From NCBI GenBank assembly GCA_964642045.1, contig CAZXLZ010000057.1, forward strand, positions 1 to 7,985: 7,985 nucleotides of DNA, read 5' to 3'. Position numbers and translations under genes: made by a program. Positions within the stretch are counted from its first letter, which is position 1, and each line of letters opens with the position of its first letter. This document shows, in pieces, positions 1 to 5,211 of this stretch. The notes under the pieces are model-generated. The model was not told where the DNA came from. It did not search any database and saw only the letters and a list, made by a program, of their open reading frames with translations. The stretch is from RGIG5057 sp964642045 (GTDB lineage Bacteria; Bacillota; Clostridia; TANB77; CAG-465).

Positions 1-1
1 G

Positions 2-1084
2 GTAACGGATAATTGCTTTATAATTGATCCTATAGATGGAACAATTAATTTTTCAAATAATTTACCTCTTTGGGGAATTCAAATTGCTTGTGTGAAAAAT
101 GGTAAAACTATAGCAAGTGCAATTAGTCTTCCACGCATTAATGAATTCTATTATGCTGATGAAACAGGAGCCTATCTAAATGATAAACCTATTAAAGTAA
201 ATGAAGTTCCAATTAAAAATGCTTTATATGCAATAGATGGAAATAACAATTTACCATGTATTCAAAGAATGAGAAAATATTCTTCTAATAGAAGAAACTT
301 TGGCTCAGTATGTGTTTCTATGGCATTTGTTGCAAGTGGAAGAATTCATGGGGCAGTTTTTAGAAGTGACAAACCATGGGATTATGAGCCAGGTTTATTT
401 ATATGCAAAATGGCAGGAGCAGCTGTTTGTAGTAAAAATGGATTTCATGCTGCTGCTATGAATAAAGAATTCTTAGATATATTGGAGTTAGAAACTGCAA
501 AAAAACAAAATGTTTCAAATATTTTTGTGTTGCATTCACTTAATGGAGATACACTAAAAATGTGGGGACAAGATATTAAAGAAAAATTTGGTGAAAAAGA
601 AATAGATGTTATAATGCCTGAATTTCCAATCAGAGCAGAATCAAAATATGAAAAGTTTAAAGAGATATTAGAGTTTTATATTAATAATGGCAAGCTTAAT
701 AGTAACTCTATTGTTGTTGCTCATTCAATAGGAAATGCTTACTTTATTAAATTTTGTAAAGAATTAAATTATGAACCTAAAGCATATATTGCAGTTGCTC
801 CAGGGGCTATTTATGAATATCCTTCTACAAGAAATGATTATATTGTTGAGGTAAAAAAACAAGCTTATCTGAAACAAGATTCTCTTGACTACATAAAAAA
901 TATTTCAAGTAAAAAATACTGTTTATATTCTGATGAAGATGATAATAATATAGAAAAGTTTACTAGATTTTTAGAGGATACAAATGCAGAAGGAATATAT
1001 TTAAAATATTATAATCACTTTGATGGGTATCACAGAATATATAAAATTCCAGAACTGAATGAAATTATAAATAAATTATTATGA
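2..1084 (+). CDS. Inositol monophosphatase-family domain fused to an RBBP9/YdeN-type serine hydrolase (5' end outside window)
   Basis: Partial at the 5' end: the frame is open from base 2, so the GTG at 92 is an internal codon. The first half is an inositol-monophosphatase-type sugar/inositol phosphatase. The metal-binding DPIDGTINF motif is encoded from base 26, and the second metal motif has W-D at 377-382 (WDYEPG, where WDxAAG is usual). The upstream GEE metal motif would lie before the window. This domain ends near base 480. From about base 515 a second alpha/beta-hydrolase domain follows: VLHSLNG first strand, nucleophile Ser in VAHSIGNA (Ser codon 725-727), likely acid Asp in YSDEDD (about 932), and likely His in NHF (1016-1018) followed by a family-like IPEL ending. 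Both domains look cytosolic. The true substrates are not evident. The two domains share one uninterrupted frame, which is unusual, and domain assignment is firmer than function. There is no terminator-like hairpin directly downstream. Confidence 0.85.
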   Translation, partial: VTDNCFIIDPIDGTINFSNNLPLWGIQIACVKNGKTIASAISLPRINEFYYADETGAYLNDKPIKVNEVPIKNALYAIDGNNNLPCIQRMRKYSSNRRNFGSVCVSMAFVASGRIHGAVFRSDKPWDYEPGLFICKMAGAAVCSKNGFHAAAMNKEFLDILELETAKKQNVSNIFVLHSLNGDTLKMWGQDIKEKFGEKEIDVIMPEFPIRAESKYEKFKEILEFYINNGKLNSNSIVVAHSIGNAYFIKFCKELNYEPKAYIAVAPGAIYEYPSTRNDYIVEVKKQAYLKQDSLDYIKNISSKKYCLYSDEDDNNIEKFTRFLEDTNAEGIYLKYYNHFDGYHRIYKIPELNEIINKLL

Positions 1085-1207
1085 ATTTTATATGGATAGA
1101 TAATCAAAAATTACATATAGGTTAGTATCAGGAGGACATAAATAGATAATATAAAATACGAATTAATATAATATAGTTGAAAAGTAATTGATAGGAGTAT
1201 AATAAAT
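1085..1207. other. Intergenic spacer before the acetyltransferase gene
   Basis: A very A+T-rich 123-bp spacer. It contains an AGGAGG at about 1130-1135 that is not followed by a sensible start codon. It also holds weak promoter-like TATAAT matches (for example 1167-1172) without a convincing -35 partner. The AGGAG at 1193-1197 serves the acetyltransferase ATG at 1208, ten bases downstream. I see no clear terminator for the preceding gene here, so read-through is possible. Confidence 0.4.
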
Positions 1208-1844
1208 ATGTTTGGACCAGATAAAAATAGTAAGTTTCCAAATCCAAATATTGAAGAAATTTGCTTTATAAAAAATGTAATAACAAGACCTAACATTATA
1301 GTTGGAGATTATACATATTATGATGATAAAAATGGAGCAGATAAGTTTGAACAGCATGTTACACATCACTATGAATTTAATGGTGATAAACTAATTATAG
1401 GTAAGTTTTGTCAGATTGCTTCTGGAATAGAATTTGTAATGAATGGTGCTAATCATTGTATGAATAGGATAACTACATATCCTTTTAATATAATGGGTAA
1501 TGGTTGGGAAAAAACTACACCAAAAATGGAAGATTTACCACTTAAAGGTGATACTATAATAGGAAATGATGTATGGATAGGCCAAAATGTAACAGTAATG
1601 CCAGGAGTTCATATTGGAGATGGTGCAATAATAGGTGCAAATTCTGTTGTGGCAAGTGATATTGAGCCGTATCATATAGCAGTTCGGAAATCCATGCAGA
1701 GTAATAAAGAAAAGATTTGATGATGAACTTATTGAATATTTAGAAAACTTAAAGTGGTGGGACTGGAGCGATGAAAAGATATTTAACAATTTAGATGTAT
1801 TATGTAGTAATAATTTACAAAGAATTAAAGAAATAAAAATATGA
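1208..1844 (+). pseudogene. Vat/CatB-type xenobiotic acetyltransferase, frameshifted near the C-terminus
   Basis: The intact family acetylates antibiotics (streptogramin A for Vat, chloramphenicol for CatB) from acetyl-CoA, as a trimeric left-handed beta-helix enzyme. The first frame (1208-1720) shows IVGDYTYYD, KLIIGKFCQIASG, the catalytic-His region MNGANHCM (His 83), YPFNIMGNGWE, and hexapeptide repeats from GDTIIGNDVWIG to GAIIGANSVV. After PYHIA (residue 158) it should read GGNP. Instead one extra base, net +1, somewhere in 1682-1685 sends it to a premature TGA at 1718-1720. The frame starting at 1686 continues perfectly with GNPCRVIKKRF and KWWDWSDEKIFNNL, ending at TGA 1842-1844. Joined, the two parts give about 211 residues, the normal family length. 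The ATG at 1208 follows AGGAG by 10 bases. The 170-residue product keeps the active-site His but loses the C-terminal helical segment, so it is probably inactive or unstable. A sequencing error is the main alternative. Whether the substrate was a streptogramin or another drug cannot be told. Confidence 0.88.
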
Positions 1845-1849
1845 TTTAC

Positions 1850-1878
1850 AAAAAAGATTGTAAAATAAATCTTTTTTG
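1850..1878 (+). terminator. Hairpin terminator after the acetyltransferase
   Basis: A ten-base stem pairs 1850-1859 with 1868-1877 across an eight-base loop, and its right arm ends in six T residues. It lies six bases after the restored stop at 1844. The stem has a single G-C pair, so it is a weak but plausible intrinsic terminator. Its symmetry would let it work in both directions. Confidence 0.6.
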
Positions 1879-1912
1879 AGATTATATAATATTGTATTAG
1901 GAGTCTTAGTAT

Positions 1913-2518
1913 ATGAAAAAGAAATTAGTAGTATTATTAGTAATTGTAGTTTTATTAGTTTTGTTAATTCCAATACCTATCCATTTAAAAGATGGAGGAA
2001 CTGTTGAATATAGAGCTCTAATTTATAAAATATCTAATGTTCATAGGCTATATGAAGATTTGGGATATGAACAAGGTATAATTATAGAATTGCTAGGTAT
2101 AGAAGTTTATAATTCTGTAAATATAGATAAAAATGTAAATGAAGATTATGAAAGCAAGGTAGATAATGATATGGAAATAATTAAAAACATAAATGTAATT
2201 ATAGATGGCAAGAAATATAATGTAAATATTGAGGACAATGAAACAGCTAAGACTTTTGTAAGCATATTACCCCAAGAATTTAATATGAATGAATTAAATG
2301 GAAATGAAAAATATTTTTATATGAATGAGTCATTGCAAGCTAATCCATCAAATCCAAAATATATTGAAAAGGGGGATGTAATGCTTTATGGAGAGAACTG
2401 CTTAGTTATATTCTATAAATCATTTAATACAAGTTATAGTTATACGAAAATAGGACATATTGATAATCTACCTAATTTAGGTAATGGTAGTATAACTGCT
2501 AAATTTGAAAAAAATTAA
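1913..2518 (+). CDS. Membrane-anchored protein with cyclophilin-like domain
   Basis: This 201-residue protein starts at ATG 1913, nine bases after AGGAG (1899-1903). Residues 4-20 are a strongly hydrophobic segment after three lysines. There is no lipobox Cys or clear cleavage site, so it is likely an N-terminal membrane anchor with an outward domain. A juxtamembrane IPIPIHLKDGGTVEY stretch (19-33) resembles a short motif I recall from small Firmicutes membrane proteins. Residues 93-200 match the cyclophilin-like fold seen in many small bacterial proteins. Landmarks are NVIIDGKKYNVNI, DNETAKTFVSILP, LNGNEKYFYM, KGDVMLYGENCLVIFYKSFNTSYSYTKIGHID and a final GNGSITAKFE. The molecular role of that fold in bacteria is poorly defined, and prolyl-isomerase activity should not be assumed. 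It sits alone between a terminator upstream and the ferritin-like gene 50 bases downstream, with which it may be co-transcribed. Confidence 0.8.
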   Translation: MKKKLVVLLVIVVLLVLLIPIPIHLKDGGTVEYRALIYKISNVHRLYEDLGYEQGIIIELLGIEVYNSVNIDKNVNEDYESKVDNDMEIIKNINVIIDGKKYNVNIEDNETAKTFVSILPQEFNMNELNGNEKYFYMNESLQANPSNPKYIEKGDVMLYGENCLVIFYKSFNTSYSYTKIGHIDNLPNLGNGSITAKFEKN

Positions 2519-2568
2519 TATCAATATATATATATTATACATAGTATAATTACAGGGAGGTAAGAAAA

Positions 2569-3081
2569 ATGAATCCATATTATAATATGTATAATCAATA
2601 TGATGGTTTTAATCAGTACGGGTGTAGAGTTAATGAACCAGTAAATATGTATAATGAAGAACTTATAACACTTAATCAGGCAGTTGAGCTAATAAGAACA
2701 TCTGTAGGAGATGAAAGAGAAGATGAACTATTTTATGATAATTTGATAAAACAAGCACCTACAGACAGAGAAAAAGAAATTATTGTAAGTATTAGAGATG
2801 ATGAAAGAAAGCATAACCAAATACTTAGAGAATTATATTATAATTTCACAGGTCAAATGATACCATTATCTGCACAACCTGCAAATTCAGAACTTAAATT
2901 AAGTTATAAAGAGCAATTAGAAAAAGCGTTATTTGGAGAATTAGATGCAGTTGTTAGGTATAGAAGAATAATGGGAACAATGCCAAGTGGAAGTAGTTAT
3001 ACATTACTTATGTCGATTATGACAGATGAAATAAGACATGCAAGCAAATATAATTACTTAATACAAAATGTAAAACAATAA
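2569..3081 (+). CDS. Ferritin-like di-iron protein (rubrerythrin-related)
   Basis: 170 residues from ATG 2569, eight bases after a strong GGGAGG (2555-2560). The first 28 residues are rich in Tyr, Asn and Met (MNPYYNMYNQYDGFNQ), like low-complexity tails of some spore- or surface-associated clostridial proteins. The rest is a four-helix ferritin-like bundle with plausible di-iron ligands: Glu near 49-53 (GDEREDELFYD), E79 and H82 (DDERKHNQI), E124 (GELDAVVRYRR), and E154 and H157 (DEIRHASKYNYL). No rubredoxin CxxC domain is present, so it is not a full rubrerythrin. The family handles oxygen or peroxide stress or iron, and the exact role here is unknown. A terminator follows immediately, so the transcript ends here. 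Confidence 0.85.
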   Translation: MNPYYNMYNQYDGFNQYGCRVNEPVNMYNEELITLNQAVELIRTSVGDEREDELFYDNLIKQAPTDREKEIIVSIRDDERKHNQILRELYYNFTGQMIPLSAQPANSELKLSYKEQLEKALFGELDAVVRYRRIMGTMPSGSSYTLLMSIMTDEIRHASKYNYLIQNVKQ

Positions 3082-3089
3082 CATAAAAT

Positions 3090-3125
3090 AAAGCAAGTAG
3101 TTACTAAAACTATTTGCTTTTATTT
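3090..3125 (+). terminator. Intrinsic terminator of the ferritin-like gene
   Basis: Bases 3091-3102 pair with 3108-3119 in a 12-bp stem with one G-T wobble and a five-base loop. A T-rich run (TTTATTTT) follows. It starts about ten bases after the stop codon of the ferritin-like gene, so it separates that gene from the strong promoter at 3134. Confidence 0.85.
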
Positions 3126-3133
3126 TGAAACAC

Positions 3134-3162
3134 TTGCAACTTTATGTTAATTATGATATAAT
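3134..3162 (+). promoter_or_regulatory. Strong extended -10 sigma-A-type promoter
   Basis: TTGCAA at 3134-3139 and a perfect TATAAT at 3157-3162 are separated by exactly 17 bases. TG at 3154-3155 gives the extended TGn-TATAAT element. Transcription would start near 3168-3170, just before the hairpin leader of the unit at 3282-4034. Confidence 0.75.
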
Positions 3163-3180
3163 AATGTAGCATTAAGCTAA

Positions 3181-3252
3181 TTTAGAATTGAGGATAATTT
3201 CTTAATTTATAATTCATCATTATGGAAAATTAAGAAATAGTAAAATTCTAAA
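3181..3252 (+). ncRNA. Large imperfect hairpin in the 5' leader
   Basis: Three nested pairings fold the leader. The outer arms 3181-3189 and 3244-3252 form nine perfect pairs. The middle arms 3197-3208 and 3227-3238 form twelve perfect pairs. The inner arms 3209-3213 and 3219-3223 form five pairs around a five-base loop TCATC, with a GGA bulge at 3224-3226 and an internal loop at 3190-3196/3239-3243. No T-run follows it, so it is not a normal terminator. It lies between the promoter at 3134 and the AAGGAGG at 3267, so it should be transcribed. It could stabilise the mRNA, act as a cis-regulator, or be the remnant of a palindromic repeat element. I recognise no known riboswitch class. Confidence 0.65.
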
Positions 3253-3266
3253 GATGTAAAAACTAT

Positions 3267-3273
3267 AAGGAGG
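3267..3273 (+). promoter_or_regulatory. Ribosome binding site that fixes the start at 3282
   Basis: A perfect AAGGAGG lies eight bases before ATG 3282. The in-frame TTG at 3276 would be only two bases away, so the ATG is the start. Confidence 0.8.
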
Positions 3274-3281
3274 ACTTGAGC

Positions 3282-3482
3282 ATGGATATCATTTTTAGGC
3301 TGTTTCCTTTGAACATTTTCATACTTTCTTGGAAAAATTTTCTTAAAGAGTATGAAAAGCTTATGGAAAGTATTGCAAGAGAGCTCAGAAACATTAGAAA
3401 AATGAAGAATATGAAGTACATTTTTTCAAATGCACTGCCGCCGAACTGTTACCGAAATTCAATAGTAGTCTACTATTATTAA
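3282..3482 (+). CDS. Unrecognised small protein, 66 residues
   Basis: I do not recognise this protein. It runs MDIIFRLFPLNIFILSW in its hydrophobic N-terminal 17 residues. A charged, probably helical stretch follows (about 18-45, KNFLKEYEKLMESIARELRNIRKMK). The C-terminus is odd and aromatic, ending in three tyrosines. There is no Cys pair or export signal I can call. Support for its being real comes from its position: an excellent promoter and leader upstream, a perfect ribosome binding site, and another well-initiated gene 39 bases downstream. Against it are the unusual C-terminus and the fact that a different frame stays open over 3398-3586. It may therefore be a degraded or frameshifted remnant of a longer gene. 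Codons such as CTG, CCG and ACC suggest the same foreign origin as its downstream neighbour. Confidence 0.5.
   Translation: MDIIFRLFPLNIFILSWKNFLKEYEKLMESIARELRNIRKMKNMKYIFSNALPPNCYRNSIVVYYY
3461..3477. repeat. 17-bp palindrome with a single central base
   Basis: Eight-base arms AATAGTAG and CTACTATT flank one central T. They overlap the last codons of the small ORF and lie 45 bases before the next start codon. This shape fits an operator for a dimeric regulator, or a small RNA structure. The one-base centre is too tight for an RNA hairpin loop unless some pairs open. Confidence 0.45.
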
Positions 3483-3521
3483 GAAGTTTAGGAATTAATT
3501 TACTAATAGGAGGAGTTAATA

Positions 3522-4034
3522 ATGACAACTTGTCTTATGTTAGCATTTTTGGTACTTACTATAATCTGTATAAAGAAGGCGATTAATGAGCATAGTGAAT
3601 ATCATACCGGTCCTAGAGATAAAGAGGAAAGACATAAATGTAAAATGTGGGTATATCTTATTTTGTCAATTGTTTTGGCTATAGCATTCTTTATCAATAT
3701 TATTTCTTTTTTGTCAGGTATTTCAATACTTGCAAACGCTCATATTATTGATGACAAGATAGCAATCTATGAGGAGCGTAATAGCAAAATTGAAAGTGAA
3801 GTTGAAGTCTTAGTACAAAATTATGAGGATTGGGAATATTCTACTTATTCCGAGTTTAAGGAAGATGGAGGAGATGTCGTGGCTTTGGCTGTTAGATATC
3901 CCACTTTAAAAGCTGATACACTTGTTATGCAACAGATTGAGCTGTACTGTCAGAACAATGAAATTATTACGGCGCTTGAGGTAGAAAAAGCGGAGATTTC
4001 CAAAGTAAAATTTGAAATTTACTTTGGTAGGTAA
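3522..4034 (+). CDS. Two-helix membrane protein with coiled-coil tail, phage/mobile-element type
   Basis: 170 residues from ATG 3522, eight bases after AGGAGG (3508-3513). Residues 2-18 and 43-66 are hydrophobic membrane segments joined by a charged, His/Lys-rich loop. Residues 76-103 (IDDKIAIYEERNSKIESEVEVLVQNY) should form a coiled coil. A tail follows with LAVRYPTLKADTLVMQQIELYCQNNEIITALEVEKAEISKVKFEIYFG split over 122-169. From memory, this tail pattern (V/S-x-YPxLKxDxLVxxQIExYxxNNxxIxxL, ending near YFG) recurs in uncharacterised proteins of Firmicutes phages and integrated elements. That link is recall, not a search. Codon use (GCG, GTC, CGT, GAG, CTG) is visibly less AT-biased than the neighbours, which supports horizontal origin. 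It shares a unit with the small ORF at 3282 and ends at its own terminator. Its function is unknown. Confidence 0.75.
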   Translation: MTTCLMLAFLVLTIICIKKAINEHSEYHTGPRDKEERHKCKMWVYLILSIVLAIAFFINIISFLSGISILANAHIIDDKIAIYEERNSKIESEVEVLVQNYEDWEYSTYSEFKEDGGDVVALAVRYPTLKADTLVMQQIELYCQNNEIITALEVEKAEISKVKFEIYFGR

Positions 4035-4087
4035 ATAATGTTTGCTAACTGATAAAGTTATGTTTTGGAATAACTAATTTTAATAAT

Positions 4088-4121
4088 AAAAATCACTTAC
4101 AAGAAATTGTAGGTGATTTTT
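4088..4121 (+). terminator. Strong intrinsic terminator
   Basis: Bases 4088-4102 pair with 4107-4121 in a 15-bp stem with one wobble, closed by a GAAA tetraloop. The right arm ends in five T residues. It ends the unit containing the membrane protein. Because of the A-run on the left arm it could also stop transcription from the other side. Confidence 0.88.
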
Positions 4122-4213
4122 GCTATTAAAATACTATCTGCTAAATAGCTTTTTTTAAATAAAAGTAATATTTAAATAAAATACATAGCTAAAAAATATA
4201 TTTAATAAAAAAA
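4122..4213. other. AT-rich spacer before the exporter operon
   Basis: No ORF is supported here. A second weak hairpin can be drawn, with GCTATT at 4122-4127 pairing with AATAGC at 4144-4149, followed by a seven-T run. Its loop is long (16 bases), so it is doubtful. The rest is A/T-rich sequence that could act as an UP element for the promoter at 4214. Confidence 0.35.
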
Positions 4214-4242
4214 TTGATTTTTAGTTATTTTGATAATATAAT
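4214..4242 (+). promoter_or_regulatory. Sigma-A-type promoter of the ABC exporter operon
   Basis: TTGATT at 4214-4219 and a perfect TATAAT at 4237-4242 are spaced by 17 bases. The expected start site near 4248-4250 gives a short leader to the AAGGAG at 4261-4266. A second TATAAT at 4251-4256 lies too close to the ribosome binding site and has no -35 partner. Confidence 0.7.
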
Positions 4243-4272
4243 AATACTATTATAATCAAAAAGGAGAATGTG

Positions 4273-5211
4273 ATGGATAATATTATTGAAGTAAGAAATT
4301 TGGTAAAAAGTTACAAGGAGTTAAAGGCAATAGATGATTTATCTTTTGATGTGAAAAAAGGAGAACTGCTTGGACTGCTTGGACCTAATGGAAGTGGAAA
4401 ATCTACTACTATAAGTTCTATTTTATCTTTACTTGAGTTTAATAGTGGAACGATAAAAATTTTTGGAAAAGAAATGAAGCCAGACGCATACGATATAAAA
4501 TCACAAATAGGTGTTGTATTTCAAGAAGTATCAGTATTTGATGAACTTACTGTATATGAAAATATTGACTATTTTTGTGGATTATATATAAAAGATAAAA
4601 ATATAAGAAAGAAGTACATTGAAGATGCCATAAAACTGGTAGGCTTAGATGATTTTAGAAAGTTCTATCCTAAAAAGTTATCAGGAGGTCTTTTAAGAAG
4701 ACTAAATATTGCCTGTGGTATTGCACATAAGCCAAAACTTATATTCTTAGATGAACCAACAGTTGCTGTTGATCCTCAAAGTAGAAATAACATATTAGAT
4801 GGTATAAAAAAGTTAAGAGATGAGGGGGCGACTATTGTTTATACAACACATTACATGGAAGAAGTTGAAATGTTATGTGATAGAGTAATTATACTTGATA
4901 AGGGAAAAATAATTGCCACAGGTACTACCGATGAACTTAAAGAACTTGCTAAAATTGAAGAAAAAGTAACAGTTGAAGTAAATGGCTTAGAATCTAAATA
5001 CATAGAAGAGATCAAGGAATTAAAAAATGTTAATGAAGTAACATATAGTAATAATATTTTACTTGTTACATACAAAAAAGGTAAGAATAATCTTACAACT
5101 ATGATTGATTATCTAAAGAAAGAGAATATAAATTATAATAAGATTTATTCAGAAAGACCTACACTTAATGATGTTTTCCTAGAATTAACTGGAAAGGAGC
5201 TTCGTGATTAG
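4273..5211 (+). CDS. ABC-2 exporter ATP-binding protein
   Basis: The energy-coupling ATPase of a drug, peptide or lipid exporter, at the inner face of the membrane. The ATG at 4273 is chosen because AAGGAG (4261-4266) is six bases away, whereas the GTG at 4270 would be only three away. Of 312 residues, 1-220 form the nucleotide-binding domain. Its motifs are Walker A GPNGSGKST (37-45), Q-loop Gln 84 (VVFQEVSVFDELT), signature LSGGLLRRL (136-144), Walker B LIFLDE (156-161), D-loop VAVDPQSR and switch His 193 (TTHYMEEVE). Residues 225-312 form the extra C-terminal domain typical of this exporter class, ending in RPTLNDVFLELTGKELRD. LSGGLLRRL and PTVAVDP differ slightly from the common LSGGMKRRL and PTVGVDP, but all catalytic residues are kept. 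Its stop codon abuts the ATG of the first permease, so the two are translated as a pair. Confidence 0.95.
   Translation: MDNIIEVRNLVKSYKELKAIDDLSFDVKKGELLGLLGPNGSGKSTTISSILSLLEFNSGTIKIFGKEMKPDAYDIKSQIGVVFQEVSVFDELTVYENIDYFCGLYIKDKNIRKKYIEDAIKLVGLDDFRKFYPKKLSGGLLRRLNIACGIAHKPKLIFLDEPTVAVDPQSRNNILDGIKKLRDEGATIVYTTHYMEEVEMLCDRVIILDKGKIIATGTTDELKELAKIEEKVTVEVNGLESKYIEEIKELKNVNEVTYSNNILLVTYKKGKNNLTTMIDYLKKENINYNKIYSERPTLNDVFLELTGKELRD

Noticed and set aside
92..94. GTG as the start of the phosphatase/hydrolase gene
   Set aside because: The frame is open from base 2 and the upstream 30 codons encode the DPIDGT metal motif, so this codon is internal to a gene that starts before the window.
1111..1789. 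Overlapping open frames on the - strand (1111-1296, 1163-1369, 1535-1789)
   Set aside because: They lie antisense to the clearly family-matching acetyltransferase, lack ribosome binding sites, and are rich in Ile/Tyr/Ser as expected from A/T-rich shadows.
1885..1890. TATAAT as a -10 box for the cyclophilin-like gene
   Set aside because: It has no -35 match at 16-18 bases upstream, and its start site would fall next to the ribosome binding site.
2545..2550. TATAAT as a -10 box for the ferritin-like gene
   Set aside because: Transcription would begin inside the ribosome binding site, and no -35 element lies at the right distance.
3276..3278. TTG start for the small ORF
   Set aside because: It is two bases from the ribosome binding site, while ATG 3282 has ideal eight-base spacing.
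4270..4272. GTG start for the ABC ATPase
   Set aside because: It is only three bases from the AAGGAG. The adjacent ATG at 4273 has better spacing and gives the usual family N-terminus.
4851..5075. Open frame on the - strand inside the ATPase gene
   Set aside because: It is antisense to a well-supported ABC ATPase. Its Ser/Thr-rich, low-complexity translation has no initiation signal.
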